NCBI GenBank assembly: GCA_947522695.1
Contig: CANNTX010000024.1
Span: forward strand, 1 to 18,816
Source: an uncultured Bacilli bacterium
GTDB lineage: Bacteria; Bacillota_I; Bacilli_A; RF39; UBA660
Length of the DNA: 18,816 nucleotides
Direction of reading: 5' to 3'
The notes under the pieces were generated by a model. The model saw nothing but the letters and a program-made list of their open reading frames with translations, did no database searches and had not been told where the DNA came from. The translations under genes were made by a program, and so were the position numbers. Positions 1 through 7,617 of this stretch are shown here, piece by piece. The number at the start of each line of letters is the position of its first letter. Position 1 is the first letter of the stretch.

Positions 1-288
1 ATTGATAACGAATATAAGATCAAATTAGATGATAGATATAATTATATTGATTTACTGCTTTATAATATTAAATACAGGTGTTATGTAGTCGTAGAATTAA
101 AAGTAACTGAACTTAAGAAGGAACATACTGGTCAGATTATGACTTATATGAATTATATAGATAAGAATATAAAAACCATTGAAGAAAATGATACAGTAGG
201 AATTATCATTTGTAAGCAAGACAATGAATATGTAATTAAATATTGCTCTGATAATAGAATAATTGCTAGAAAATATGAATTAATATGA
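1..288 (+). CDS. C-terminal part of a YhcG/DUF1016-type PDDEXK nuclease (5' end outside window)
   Basis: The open frame starts before base 1 and ends at TGA 286-288, giving the last 95 residues. The text reads YIDLLLYN, then YRCYVVVELKV, then QIMTYMNYID, then VGIIICK. This is the order of the PDDEXK nuclease core in the DUF1016/YhcG family: an acidic residue in IDLLLYN, the E-x-K of VELK, and a downstream Q. Members are predicted DNA nucleases often found as accessories in type I restriction-modification loci. The dinD gene follows on the same strand about 300 bp on, which fits such a locus lying to the left. The family call rests on these motifs. Activity and partner are inferred. Confidence 0.85.
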   Translation: MDNEYKIKLDDRYNYIDLLLYNIKYRCYVVVELKVTELKKEHTGQIMTYMNYIDKNIKTIEENDTVGIIICKQDNEYVIKYCSDNRIIARKYELI

Positions 289-589
289 TTTAATGTATAG
301 GATGTGATAACATTTTTAAAAATGTTGAAGGGTTTAAGGATTTAATTAAGCAAATAAAAACAACCGAAGAAATCATAAAAAGTCAAAAAAATTAATTTAA
401 AACATTAAAATTTTAAAAAATAATTGAATTTTAATTTGTAATCTTTTTTGCTCAAATTTATATCCATAAACGTATGTCACCACAAAGAATAATAGGTATG
501 GTCATCCAAATAAGGAAGTATTATGTTTAAGATTAAAAATAATAAATTAAAAATTGAGACTTGTAGTCCGTAGAAAGGAGATTGATAAA
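289..589. other. gene-free stretch between yhcG-like and dinD genes, possible gene debris
   Basis: No full gene is visible. Two short open stretches look more protein-like than their surroundings but lack convincing starts. One is in frame 3, about 294-395, and ends TAA; it contains GCDNIFKNVEGFKDLIKQIK. The other is near 447-530, ends TAA, and contains KRMSPQRIIGMVIQIRKYYV. They may be remnants of decayed genes. No clear terminator hairpin follows the nuclease gene. The end of the stretch holds the dinD ribosome site. Confidence 0.35.
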
Positions 590-1408
590 ATGAATGAAAT
601 AAAAGAATATACAGAAAAAGTATTTGAAGATATTAAACATATAGATGAAAATAACCATGAATATTGGTTAGCAAGGGAATTACAGAATATTTTAGGATAT
701 TATCAGTGGCGAAGTATAAATGATTTAATTGAAAGAGCTAAAGTAGCTTGTAAAGAAAGTAAAAATAACGTAGATGATCATTTTGCGTTGTACCGCAAAA
801 TGGTTAATATAGGATCTAAAACAACAAGAAATATTATAGATTACAAATTATCTAGATACGCTTGTTATTTAATCGTGATGAATGGAAATCCCAAGAAAGA
901 AATAATTGCACTTGCTCAAACATATTTTGCAATTCAAACAAGAAAACAAGAATTAAATGAAAAAGAATATAACGAACTAACAGAAGATGAGAAAAGATTA
1001 TATAGAAGAAATCAAATAAGAAAAGGAAACTATAATTTAAATATGACCGCAGTTAATAGTGGTGTAAAAGATTTAGCAAGATTTCACAATGCAGGATATA
1101 AAGGACTTTATAATGGTGAAACAGCAGATGATATTTTTAAAAGAAAAAAATTAAGATATAGAGAAGATATTCTAGATAATATGGGGAGTGAAGAACTTGC
1201 AGATAACATATTTAGAATTGCTCAAATAGATGCTAAATTAAAAAGAGATAAAGTAGATAATGAATATACTGCTAATTCTGTTCATTATGAAGTAGGTAAA
1301 GAAGTAAGAAATAGTATTAAAAGATTAGGTGGTACTATGCCTGAAATTTTACCAACTCCAAAGACAAGTTTAAAAGAATTAGAAAAAGAAACTAAGAAAA
1401 TAAAATAA
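590..1408 (+). CDS. dinD: DinD-like DNA damage-inducible protein D
   Basis: A 272-aa protein of the DinD/BRO-N type. It opens with a BRO-N-like domain: an HEYWLARELQNILGY segment (residues about 23-37), then the WRSIND stretch and the SRYACYLIVMNGNPKKEII core around residues 90-110. The C-terminal half is rich in charged helices and contains NSGVKDLARFHNAGYKGLY and a later NSVHYEVGKEVR segment, both typical of DinD. The ATG at 590 is chosen because AGAAAGGAG lies at 572-580; an upstream in-frame TTG at 554 has no such site. E. coli DinD inhibits RecA strand exchange. In Firmicutes the gene often sits in type I restriction loci, which agrees with the nuclease fragment upstream. No LexA-type operator is recognisable. 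The family call is firm; the role here is inferred. Confidence 0.88.
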   Translation: MNEIKEYTEKVFEDIKHIDENNHEYWLARELQNILGYYQWRSINDLIERAKVACKESKNNVDDHFALYRKMVNIGSKTTRNIIDYKLSRYACYLIVMNGNPKKEIIALAQTYFAIQTRKQELNEKEYNELTEDEKRLYRRNQIRKGNYNLNMTAVNSGVKDLARFHNAGYKGLYNGETADDIFKRKKLRYREDILDNMGSEELADNIFRIAQIDAKLKRDKVDNEYTANSVHYEVGKEVRNSIKRLGGTMPEILPTPKTSLKELEKETKKIK

Positions 1409-1631
1409 TATAAAGTTAAAGACCATTCAAAATAAGGAAATACAATAGAAATTAGTAAAAAAAATAATTGACGTTTCTTATTTGGAATAAAATGATTTCA
1501 CAAAGTGTTTAGTGTTAAAAATGTGTCGACACAATTGACATCGAATCATTATTGCTAAATATTGTAATTAGATAAAACAAATTTTTTGTATTATGAAAAA
1601 ATAAATTATTATATAAGTCAACAAATATTAA

Positions 1632-1640
1632 TGTTATAAT
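1632..1640 (+). promoter_or_regulatory. putative extended -10 promoter for the 1663 gene
   Basis: TG-T-TATAAT is a perfect -10 box with a TGn extension. No good -35 box is found at 17 bp. The predicted transcript start is about 1647, next to the AAAGGA ribosome site at 1646-1651. Confidence 0.5.
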
Positions 1641-1662
1641 TAGTTAAAGGAAATGATTATTT

Positions 1663-1833
1663 ATGCTAAAAATTAATGATATGGAAATCAAAACTCAATT
1701 ATTAAACCATGTAGGAAGAGTTGCCGATGCTCTTTACAGCATGAATGCTGAAGAAATCATTGTCGCTAGATCAAATTTGCCAAATAATTATCTAAAAATA
1801 TTAACTAAAATTTGTTTTCAAAATTCGAAATAG
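1663..1833 (+). CDS. hypothetical 56-aa protein
   Basis: A short ORF with a good AAAGGA ribosome site about 11 bases before its ATG and a perfect extended -10 box upstream. The product begins MLKINDMEIKTQLLNHVGRV and looks like a small, mostly helical soluble protein with no membrane segment, signal peptide or recognised motif. The TAG stop is 10 bases before the next ATG (1844), so the two genes are probably co-transcribed. Small size and lack of family leave open that it is a decayed fragment. The placement, two small ORFs after a restriction-type region, would fit an accessory pair, but nothing in the sequence shows this. Confidence 0.55.
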   Translation: MLKINDMEIKTQLLNHVGRVADALYSMNAEEIIVARSNLPNNYLKILTKICFQNSK

Positions 1834-1843
1834 TGGGGTAAGT

Positions 1844-2173
1844 ATGAAAAATGATTTTCAAGAAATAAAGAAACTAATAAATGACTTAATTGAAATATCT
1901 GGTAAACAATTAGATAGTCTTAGTGAAGAAGTTGAAGAAATTATAAAATATCATGTAACTAGTGAATATATTATAAGCAAACTATTTGATTCCATATTAA
2001 GTTTGTCATTTGCAAAAGATGAAGAAGTTAAAAATTTATTTTATAAACTACTAAATTACTGTTATACATTTAATAACAATTTAGCATCAGATTATGAAAA
2101 TATCTATAAAGAATATTATTGTGACGAAGAAATCAAAATTATAAGCAAAAATAAAGAGAATTATTATAAATAA
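1844..2173 (+). CDS. hypothetical 109-aa helical protein
   Basis: I do not recognise this protein. It is acidic and apparently all-helical, with a heptad-like stretch around residues 8-50 (IKKLINDLIEISGKQL onward) that could form a coiled coil. The C-terminal part is rich in Tyr and Asn (LLNYCYTFNNN, YKEYYCDEE). There is no signal peptide or membrane segment. The ribosome site is weak (GGGGTAAGT just before the ATG), and the gene starts 10 bases after the 56-aa gene, so translation may be partly coupled. No terminator is visible after it before the -10 box of the next gene. Confidence 0.65.
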   Translation: MKNDFQEIKKLINDLIEISGKQLDSLSEEVEEIIKYHVTSEYIISKLFDSILSLSFAKDEEVKNLFYKLLNYCYTFNNNLASDYENIYKEYYCDEEIKIISKNKENYYK

Positions 2174-2226
2174 CAATGTAAAGTTTTATTAACTATTTAA
2201 ATAAATATTAAATTTCAAAATTTATT

Positions 2227-2235
2227 TGTTATAAT
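2227..2235 (+). promoter_or_regulatory. putative extended -10 promoter for the repeat-protein gene
   Basis: TG-T-TATAAT is a consensus -10 with TGn extension and no good -35. The predicted start near 2242 sits next to the AGAGGAG ribosome site at 2244-2250 of the gene at 2259. Confidence 0.5.
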
Positions 2236-2258
2236 TTAATAAAAGAGGAGAATGAAAT

Positions 2259-2987
2259 ATGCAGAAAATAACAATAAGTATAGAGGAAATAAACAACAAT
2301 CCAAATTTAGACATAAGTGAAAGATTAGCCAAATTAAAAAATAAATACAACGATAAATATTCTGAAGATGATCTTAAAAGTATAGCGATTGCATCAATTA
2401 AACAAGAATACGAATTATTTGCTAATAATCGTATAAACTTTACCAAAGAAGCTGATGATTTGTTAGAAAAAATAAAAAATGGTGGTGAATTAAGTGATAG
2501 AGAAGCATTTATTTTAAGTTGTGATGATCCTCAAATAATTTCAGAATATTCAAAGTTTGATGATATTAAAAACCGAATACAAGATAATAATGCAGTCACA
2601 TTAGATGATTTTAATTTTTTATGCGAAGCAATGAAATTGGATCCACATACGAAAAGACTGTTAGAGATAGGATATAAAAGTAAAGGATTAATTTCAGATT
2701 ACTCGCAAAGTGTTGGTAAATTATCACTAGATGATTTTAATTTTTTATGCGAAACAATGAAATTAGATTCATATACGAAAAAACTTTTAGAGATAGGATA
2801 TAAAAGTAAAGGGCTAATTTCAGATTACTCGCAAAGTGCTGGTAAATTATCACTAGATGATTTTGAATACTTATGCAGTTCTGCTAAAATGGATGATGAT
2901 ATTAAAGCTGTGTTATTAGCCGAATTTAAAAATAAAGGATTGATTTCTGAATTTAAACCTGAAAATAGTGAAAAATATCACAGATAA
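2259..2987 (+). CDS. hypothetical 242-aa protein with tandem 42-residue repeats
   Basis: I do not know the family. Residues 1-112 form a helical, charged N-terminal part. Residues 113-154 and 155-196 are two near-identical 42-residue units, and residues 197-242 hold a third, diverged unit. Each unit reads roughly LSLDDFNFLC, then a short loop, then LLEIGYKSKGLISDY; the third has LSLDDFEYLC and FKNKGLISEF. Residues about 76-97 (GELSDREAFILS, then ISEYSKF) may be an older, degenerate unit. The unit looks like a short helical hairpin, so the protein may be a solenoid-like binder. There is no signal peptide or membrane segment. It has its own strong ribosome site and -10 box and a terminator right after its stop, so it is a single-gene transcription unit. 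Confidence 0.8.
   Translation: MQKITISIEEINNNPNLDISERLAKLKNKYNDKYSEDDLKSIAIASIKQEYELFANNRINFTKEADDLLEKIKNGGELSDREAFILSCDDPQIISEYSKFDDIKNRIQDNNAVTLDDFNFLCEAMKLDPHTKRLLEIGYKSKGLISDYSQSVGKLSLDDFNFLCETMKLDSYTKKLLEIGYKSKGLISDYSQSAGKLSLDDFEYLCSSAKMDDDIKAVLLAEFKNKGLISEFKPENSEKYHR
2595..2984 (+). repeat. 126-bp tandem repeat inside the 242-aa gene (3 units, third diverged)
   Basis: Units are 2595-2720, 2721-2846 and 2847-2984 (diverged). By my count units 1 and 2 differ at 13 of 126 positions, about 90% identical, and many differences are at third positions. The first 18 bases of unit 3 (TTATCACTAGATGATTTT) equal those of unit 2. This implies a recent in-frame duplication. Confidence 0.93.
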
Positions 2988-3023
2988 AACTACAAATATT
3001 AAAACTATATTTGTAGTTTTTAT
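2986..3023 (+). terminator. Rho-independent terminator after the repeat-protein gene
   Basis: A 13-bp perfect stem (2986-2998 with 3008-3020) around a 9-base loop is followed by a T-rich tail. It begins inside the stop codon of the upstream gene and separates it from the suf operon. Confidence 0.8.
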
Positions 3024-3039
3024 TAGATTATTGTAAAAT
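3011..3039 (+). promoter_or_regulatory. putative suf operon promoter
   Basis: TTGTAG (3011-3016), 17 bp, TAAAAT (3034-3039). The -35 box is weak and lies in the 3' arm of the upstream terminator. The predicted start near 3046 falls on the CGGAGG ribosome site of sufC. Confidence 0.4.
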
Positions 3040-3058
3040 AATTTCGGAGGTATTTATC

Positions 3059-3787
3059 ATGCTAACAATTAAAAATTTAAATGTATCAGTTGGTGAAAAA
3101 GAAATATTAAAAGATTTTAATTTAACTATAAATGAAAAAGAAGTTCACGCCATTATGGGTCCAAATGGAATAGGAAAAAGCACTATATGTAAAACTATAA
3201 TGGGAGATCCTAATTATATAGTAACAAGTGGTAATATCATTTATAATGATACTGACTTATTAAAACTAAATGTAAGCGAGCGTGCAAGATTAGGAATTTA
3301 TCTTTTAAATCAAAGCCCAATTGAAATACCTGGCGTATCAAATGCGGAAATGTTAAGACTAAGATTAAATGAAAATAATCCTAATCCAATATCAATATTT
3401 GATTTTAATAAAAAAATGACATCTATTTGTGAAAAATTAGATATTCCTAAAAGTTTTATTCATCGTGGAATCAATGAAGGAATGAGTGGCGGAGAAAGAA
3501 AGAAAAACGAACTTCTCCATTTATGGATGTTAGAGCCTAGCTTAATTATTTTAGATGAATTAGATAGTGGTCTAGATATAGACTCCCTAAAAACAGTAAC
3601 AAATAGTTTAAATGAATATTTAGAAACACATCCTAAAGCATCAATCTTATTAGTAACTCATCATGAACCACTTCTTACTATGTTAAATGCTAGTCACATT
3701 CATATTATGAAAGATGGCCATATTATTAAATCAGGTGATTTATCCCTAGCAAAGGAAATAGAAAACCAAGGATATAAAAATATCTAG
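3059..3787 (+). CDS. sufC: SufC, Fe-S cluster assembly ABC ATPase
   Basis: A 242-aa cytosolic ATPase, the usual SufC length (about 250). Walker A is GPNGIGKST at residues 34-42. The ABC signature MSGGERKK is followed by NELLH. Walker B with its extension reads LIILDELDSGLDID, the SufC hallmark, and the H-loop is in VTHHEP. SufC powers the SufB/SufD scaffold on which Fe-S clusters are built. A CGGAGG ribosome site precedes the ATG, and the gene is first of four (sufC-sufD-sufS-sufU), the Firmicute Suf order. The sufD-like gene follows after 13 bases. Confidence 0.97.
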   Translation: MLTIKNLNVSVGEKEILKDFNLTINEKEVHAIMGPNGIGKSTICKTIMGDPNYIVTSGNIIYNDTDLLKLNVSERARLGIYLLNQSPIEIPGVSNAEMLRLRLNENNPNPISIFDFNKKMTSICEKLDIPKSFIHRGINEGMSGGERKKNELLHLWMLEPSLIILDELDSGLDIDSLKTVTNSLNEYLETHPKASILLVTHHEPLLTMLNASHIHIMKDGHIIKSGDLSLAKEIENQGYKNI

Positions 3788-3800
3788 GTTAATTAAGTAG

Positions 3801-4424
3801 ATGCAAATGAAAAAAGATAATATAATATTAGTAGATAATGATGTAGTTAAAGAAATAAATTATTTTAATAAATCATTAGAAATTAACACGATTGAAATAA
3901 AAGATAATTCATCTTTAACTATAAATTATTTTATAGATGCCACAGATGATAATAATGAAATAAATATTTATATTGGAACTAATTCAAGTCTAGTCTTTAA
4001 TCATTCATATATTAATAATACCAATTACAACTTAAAAATAAACATTAATTTTACAGGTGAAAAATCAAATGTATTAGTAAATGTAAGAGGAGTTAATAAT
4101 GAAGGAACATCTAAAGTAGACATTGATGGAACACTGCTTAAAGGTAATAATAACAATATATTGGATGAAAAAATTAAAATTATAAATATTAATAATGGTA
4201 AAGTTATTTGCAAACCAAACATGTATATTAAAACAAGTCAAATCATAGCTAATCATGAAAATGCCATTGGAAATATTAATAAAGATGAAGTATTTTATTT
4301 AATGAGCAAAGGTATAAATAAAGAAAATGCTGAAAAACTAATAGTTCAAGGATATTTATTAAGTGTTATTGATAATGAAGAATTAAAAACTAAAATAAGA
4401 GAATATTTAAATTCAAGGAGGTGA
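3801..4424 (+). CDS. sufD: short SufD/SufB-like scaffold protein
   Basis: A 207-aa protein, about half the usual SufD length (roughly 430). Residues about 30-150 show the Asn/Ile-rich beta strands of the SufBD beta-helix core. The C-terminus keeps the conserved family block: the histidine region IIANHENAIG (His152), then DEVFYLMSKGINKENAEKL and a GYL segment. It is thus the C-terminal core without the usual N-terminal helical domain. The ribosome site is weak; ATG 3801 or the in-frame ATG 3807 may be used. Its last codons AGG AGG TGA form the ribosome site of sufS, so the two genes are translationally linked. The family call is good; whether it pairs with a distant SufB or acts alone with SufC is unknown. 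Confidence 0.85.
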   Translation: MQMKKDNIILVDNDVVKEINYFNKSLEINTIEIKDNSSLTINYFIDATDDNNEINIYIGTNSSLVFNHSYINNTNYNLKININFTGEKSNVLVNVRGVNNEGTSKVDIDGTLLKGNNNNILDEKIKIININNGKVICKPNMYIKTSQIIANHENAIGNINKDEVFYLMSKGINKENAEKLIVQGYLLSVIDNEELKTKIREYLNSRR

Positions 4425-4431
4425 AATATTT

Positions 4432-5628
4432 ATGCATCGTGATGATTTTCCTAAAGAACTTATGAATAATGTAATTTATTTAGATAATGGTGCAACAACT
4501 TTTAAACCCAAAGTAGTTTTAGACAAAATGAATGAATACTATACTAAATATTGTGCGAATGCCCACAGAGGAGATTATAGTTTAAGCTATAAAGTTGATG
4601 TTGAATATGAAAATGCTAGAATTAAAGTTGCTAAATTTATTAATGCAAATCCAGATGAAGTAGTGTTTACTAGTGGAGCAACCGAAAGTTTAAATATAAT
4701 TGTAAAAGGATTCTTTGAAAATAATTTAGAAGCCGGGGACGAAGTTATAATTTCTGATGCCGAACATGCTAGCAACGTTATGCCATGGTTTAGATTAGCA
4801 ACAAAATATGGAGTAGTAATAAAAAGAGTTAAATTAGATGGAAACCTTCATGTTACATTAGAAAATTTAAAAGAGACAATAACTCCTAAAACCAAAGTAA
4901 TCTCACTTGCTGAAATAACAAACGTTGTTGGTGATATAAGACCAATGAAAGAAATATGTAAACTTGCCCATGAAAATAATATATTTGTAGTCTGTGATGG
5001 AGCCCAAAGTGTTCCTCATCGCAAATGTGATGTCAAAGATAGTGATGTCGATTTTCTAGCCTTTTCTGGTCATAAAATGTGTGGACCCACTGGAGTAGGT
5101 GTTTTATATGGTAAAAAAGAATTATTAGAAGAAGTAGAGCCAATTCTTTTAGGCGGTGGAATGAATGAATCTTTTGATAACGAAAATGAAGTATATTTAA
5201 AAGATTTACCACAAAGATTAGAAGCAGGAACTCCTAATATTGCTGGTGTAATTGGACTAGGAGCTGCCATTGATTACTTAGAAAAAATTGGAATGGATAC
5301 CATCAGTATTTATGAACAAAAATTAAAATCATATTTAATAAGTAAATTAGCAAAAATTCCATATATTCAAATTGTTAATGAAGAGGCTGACAGTGGAATA
5401 GTCGCATTTAATGTAGAAGATGTCTTTAGTCAAGATGTTGCCTATTATTTAAATAAATACAATATTTGTGTTAGAGCCGGTAATCATTGTGCTAAAATAT
5501 TAAAACATTCAACAGGTGTAAAAAATACTGTAAGAGTAAGTTTATATTTTTACAATACTAAAGAAGAGATAGATAGCTTAGTTGAACTATTATCAAATAA
5601 AGATAAAATAATAAAGGAAATGATTTAA
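4432..5628 (+). CDS. sufS: SufS cysteine desulfurase (class V aminotransferase fold)
   Basis: A 398-aa PLP enzyme, the normal SufS length (about 406), that takes sulfur from L-cysteine as a persulfide and passes it to SufU. The N-terminus has YLDNGATTFKP. SGATESLN is at 81-88. The PLP lysine lies in SGHKMCGPTG (Lys215). The catalytic cysteine is Cys353 in RAGNHCAK, the group II (SufS) form with a short loop. CDGAQSVPH at 188-196 carries the PLP-binding Asp and Gln/Ser/His region. The AGGAGGTGA ribosome site comes from the end of sufD. The stop TAA overlaps the next start by one base (TAATG), giving coupling to sufU. Confidence 0.97.
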   Translation: MHRDDFPKELMNNVIYLDNGATTFKPKVVLDKMNEYYTKYCANAHRGDYSLSYKVDVEYENARIKVAKFINANPDEVVFTSGATESLNIIVKGFFENNLEAGDEVIISDAEHASNVMPWFRLATKYGVVIKRVKLDGNLHVTLENLKETITPKTKVISLAEITNVVGDIRPMKEICKLAHENNIFVVCDGAQSVPHRKCDVKDSDVDFLAFSGHKMCGPTGVGVLYGKKELLEEVEPILLGGGMNESFDNENEVYLKDLPQRLEAGTPNIAGVIGLGAAIDYLEKIGMDTISIYEQKLKSYLISKLAKIPYIQIVNEEADSGIVAFNVEDVFSQDVAYYLNKYNICVRAGNHCAKILKHSTGVKNTVRVSLYFYNTKEEIDSLVELLSNKDKIIKEMI

Positions 5629-6041
5629 TGGAACCAGAAGTTAGAAGAGAAATAATATTAGATAATTATAGTAATCCTTTTCATAAAGAAACCCAAGGAG
5701 AAGATTTTGAAACAGCAAACGCTAATAATTCATCATGCATTGATAATATAAATATTTTTATTAAATTTGATGGAAATATCATTAAAGATGCTTACTTTGA
5801 TGGAGAAGCCTGTGCTATATCAACTGCTAGTACATCTATTATGTTAAAAGAAATTATTGGTAAAACTAAAGAAGAAGCTTTAGCTATAATAGATAACTTT
5901 AATAATATGATAAATGAGCAAGAATATGATAAAGATAAAATGAATGAATCACTCGCTTTTGATGAAATGTACAAGCAAGAAAGTCGTAAAACCTGTGCAA
6001 CACTTCCGTATAAAGCATTATATAAATTAGTTTCAAAATAA
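5628..6041 (+). CDS. sufU: SufU sulfurtransferase
   Basis: A 137-aa IscU-fold zinc protein that receives persulfide sulfur from SufS. The three conserved cysteines are present: Cys37 in NNSSCIDN, Cys62 in GEACAIS and Cys123 in KTCATLPY. Asp39 is the fourth zinc ligand by analogy with B. subtilis SufU (Cys, Asp, Cys, Cys). The stretch between the second and third cysteine has the SufU-type insertion absent from IscU. The Gly usually found between the first Cys and Asp is Ile here. The start overlaps the sufS stop. A terminator follows within 12 bases, so the operon ends here and no sufB comes next, although sufB usually follows sufU in Bacilli. Confidence 0.95.
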   Translation: MEPEVRREIILDNYSNPFHKETQGEDFETANANNSSCIDNINIFIKFDGNIIKDAYFDGEACAISTASTSIMLKEIIGKTKEEALAIIDNFNNMINEQEYDKDKMNESLAFDEMYKQESRKTCATLPYKALYKLVSK

Positions 6042-6052
6042 AATTAAAATTT

Positions 6053-6080
6053 AAATGGAGTAACATCCATTTTCTTTTTT
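6053..6080 (+). terminator. Rho-independent terminator of the suf operon
   Basis: A 7-bp stem AAATGGA/TCCATTT (6053-6059 with 6066-6072) with a 6-base loop is followed by TCTTTTTT. It lies 12 bases after the sufU stop. Confidence 0.75.
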
Positions 6081-6100
6081 GTTAAAAGTACAAATATATT

Positions 6101-6129
6101 TTGCATAAATAATAATTTAATTATATAAT
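6101..6129 (+). promoter_or_regulatory. uppS operon promoter
   Basis: TTGCAT (6101-6106), exactly 17 bp, TATAAT (6124-6129). The predicted start near 6136 coincides with the AGGATGTG ribosome site, so the leader would be only about 13 bases. Confidence 0.75.
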
Positions 6130-6148
6130 TTTATTAGGATGTGAAAAA

Positions 6149-6826
6149 ATGGAAAATAAAATAACTCACGTTGGAATCATTATGGATGGAAATCGTAGAT
6201 GGGCCAAAGAAAAAAATAAGAAATCATTAGAAGGACATAGAGCAGGAGCAGATCGCATATGCTCACTTGCTAAATATGTATTTGATAAAGGAATTAAATA
6301 TTTAAGTATATATGCTTTTTCAACGGAAAACTTTAACCGTTCAATAGAAGAAGTAAGTTATTTAATGGATTTACTTATCGCTACATTTAATAAAAAATTA
6401 AAGAATTTAGCTAAAGATAATATTAAAGTAGTTTTTTCTGGGCGAAGAGAAAATTTATCTGATAAAGTCTTAGCTTGCATTGATAAAGTTACCGAATTAA
6501 CTAAAGACAACACCGGTGGCACTTTAAATGTTTGCTTTAATTATGGATCAAAACCAGAAATTGTTGACGCCTGTAATAAATTAGTTAAAGACAATAAAGA
6601 AATAACTGAAGAAAATATCAGTCAGTATTTATATCAAGATATTCCACCTCTAGATTTAGTAATTAGAACAAGTGGAGAATATAGACTATCAAATTTTATG
6701 TTATGGCAAGCAAGTTATGCCGAATTATACTTCACCAAGGTATATTTTCCTGATTTTGATGAACACGAGTTTGATCTAGCCTTAGAAGAATATAATCATC
6801 GTCATAGAAGATTTGGAGGAAACTAA
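6149..6826 (+). CDS. uppS: UppS, undecaprenyl diphosphate synthase
   Basis: A 225-aa cis-prenyltransferase that builds the C55 lipid carrier for peptidoglycan and wall polymers from isopentenyl and farnesyl diphosphate at the membrane. Motifs: IIMDGNRRWA with the catalytic Asp13; EGHRAG at 28-33; YAFSTENFNR; FNYGSKPEI; and RTSGE-x-RLSNF-x-LWQ at 173-186 with the diphosphate-binding Arg173 and Arg179, plus AEL with Glu192. Length is slightly below the usual 240-250 but all motifs are present. It is first of uppS-cdsA-rseP, a common Firmicute order. Its stop overlaps the cdsA start by one base. Confidence 0.97.
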   Translation: MENKITHVGIIMDGNRRWAKEKNKKSLEGHRAGADRICSLAKYVFDKGIKYLSIYAFSTENFNRSIEEVSYLMDLLIATFNKKLKNLAKDNIKVVFSGRRENLSDKVLACIDKVTELTKDNTGGTLNVCFNYGSKPEIVDACNKLVKDNKEITEENISQYLYQDIPPLDLVIRTSGEYRLSNFMLWQASYAELYFTKVYFPDFDEHEFDLALEEYNHRHRRFGGN

Positions 6827-7608
6827 TGAAAAAAAGAATAATAAGTGCAATTATAATGTTGTTGATAGCGATTCCATTAATAATCATTGGAAATAAGGCA
6901 TTCATATTAGGCATCGCAGTTATAGGATTAATGTCATTTTATGAAATAATTAAATTAAATAAATACCCAAAAATAGTAAAAATATTATCGTTTATATCCT
7001 ATATGATAATAATATTTAATAATTATGAGTCAAATTTTATAATTAACAACTTCGATTTCAAATTATTAGCGTTAGCCATACTATTAACATTAATACCTGT
7101 AATAAAATATCAACCAAGTAATGAATATACAACCAGTGATGCTTTTAGCTTAACAAGCTTTTTACTCCTAGTCGGATTAGGTTTAAACTTTTTATTATCA
7201 ACTAGAAATTATTCTTTAAGTTATTTTATTTTGTTAATGTTAATTCCAATTTTTACGGATACATTTGCTTACTTTGGTGGTATGCTGATTGGAAAACACA
7301 AAGTAACAAAGTTATCGCCTAAAAAAACATGGGAAGGATGTATTACAGGGCTTTTAGTATCAACCATTCTTTCTTCAATATATTATATATATTTTATTGG
7401 AAATAATCTAACTTTAAATAAAGTTTTAATTTTAACACTCGCAAGTATAATAGCTCAAATAGGTGATTTATTCTTTAGTGCTATTAAAAGAAATCATAAT
7501 ATTAAAGACTTTAGTAACTTAATTCCCGGACATGGTGGAATAATAGATAGATTAGATAGTATCATATTTGTATCATATTTGTTTATAATATTTATAGATT
7601 ATTTATAG
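6826..7608 (+). CDS. cdsA: CdsA, phosphatidate cytidylyltransferase
   Basis: A 260-aa integral membrane enzyme that makes CDP-diacylglycerol from phosphatidate and CTP, the branch point of phospholipid synthesis. Multiple hydrophobic segments run through the protein. The family signature spans about residues 218-246: SAIKR, then IKDFSNLIPGHGG, then DRLDS. Upstream DTFAYFGGMLIGKHK and SPKKTWEG are the other conserved blocks. The start overlaps the uppS stop (TAATG). rseP follows after 9 bases with its own AGGAGG. The gene dxr, often placed between cdsA and rseP, is not here. Confidence 0.96.
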   Translation: MKKRIISAIIMLLIAIPLIIIGNKAFILGIAVIGLMSFYEIIKLNKYPKIVKILSFISYMIIIFNNYESNFIINNFDFKLLALAILLTLIPVIKYQPSNEYTTSDAFSLTSFLLLVGLGLNFLLSTRNYSLSYFILLMLIPIFTDTFAYFGGMLIGKHKVTKLSPKKTWEGCITGLLVSTILSSIYYIYFIGNNLTLNKVLILTLASIIAQIGDLFFSAIKRNHNIKDFSNLIPGHGGIIDRLDSIIFVSYLFIIFIDYL

Positions 7609-7617
7609 GAGGAAACA

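Noticed and set aside
554..589. Longer DinD start at TTG 554
   Set aside because: No ribosome site precedes it, while ATG 590 has AGAAAGGAG at the right distance.
2221..2260. CRISPR array or direct-repeat array anywhere in the window
   Set aside because: The only tandem repeats are the in-frame protein units at 2595-2984; no short repeats with unique spacers occur.
4025..4256. Antisense open frames within the sufD-like gene
   Set aside because: They are opposite-strand shadows of an AT-rich gene with no ribosome sites or family features.
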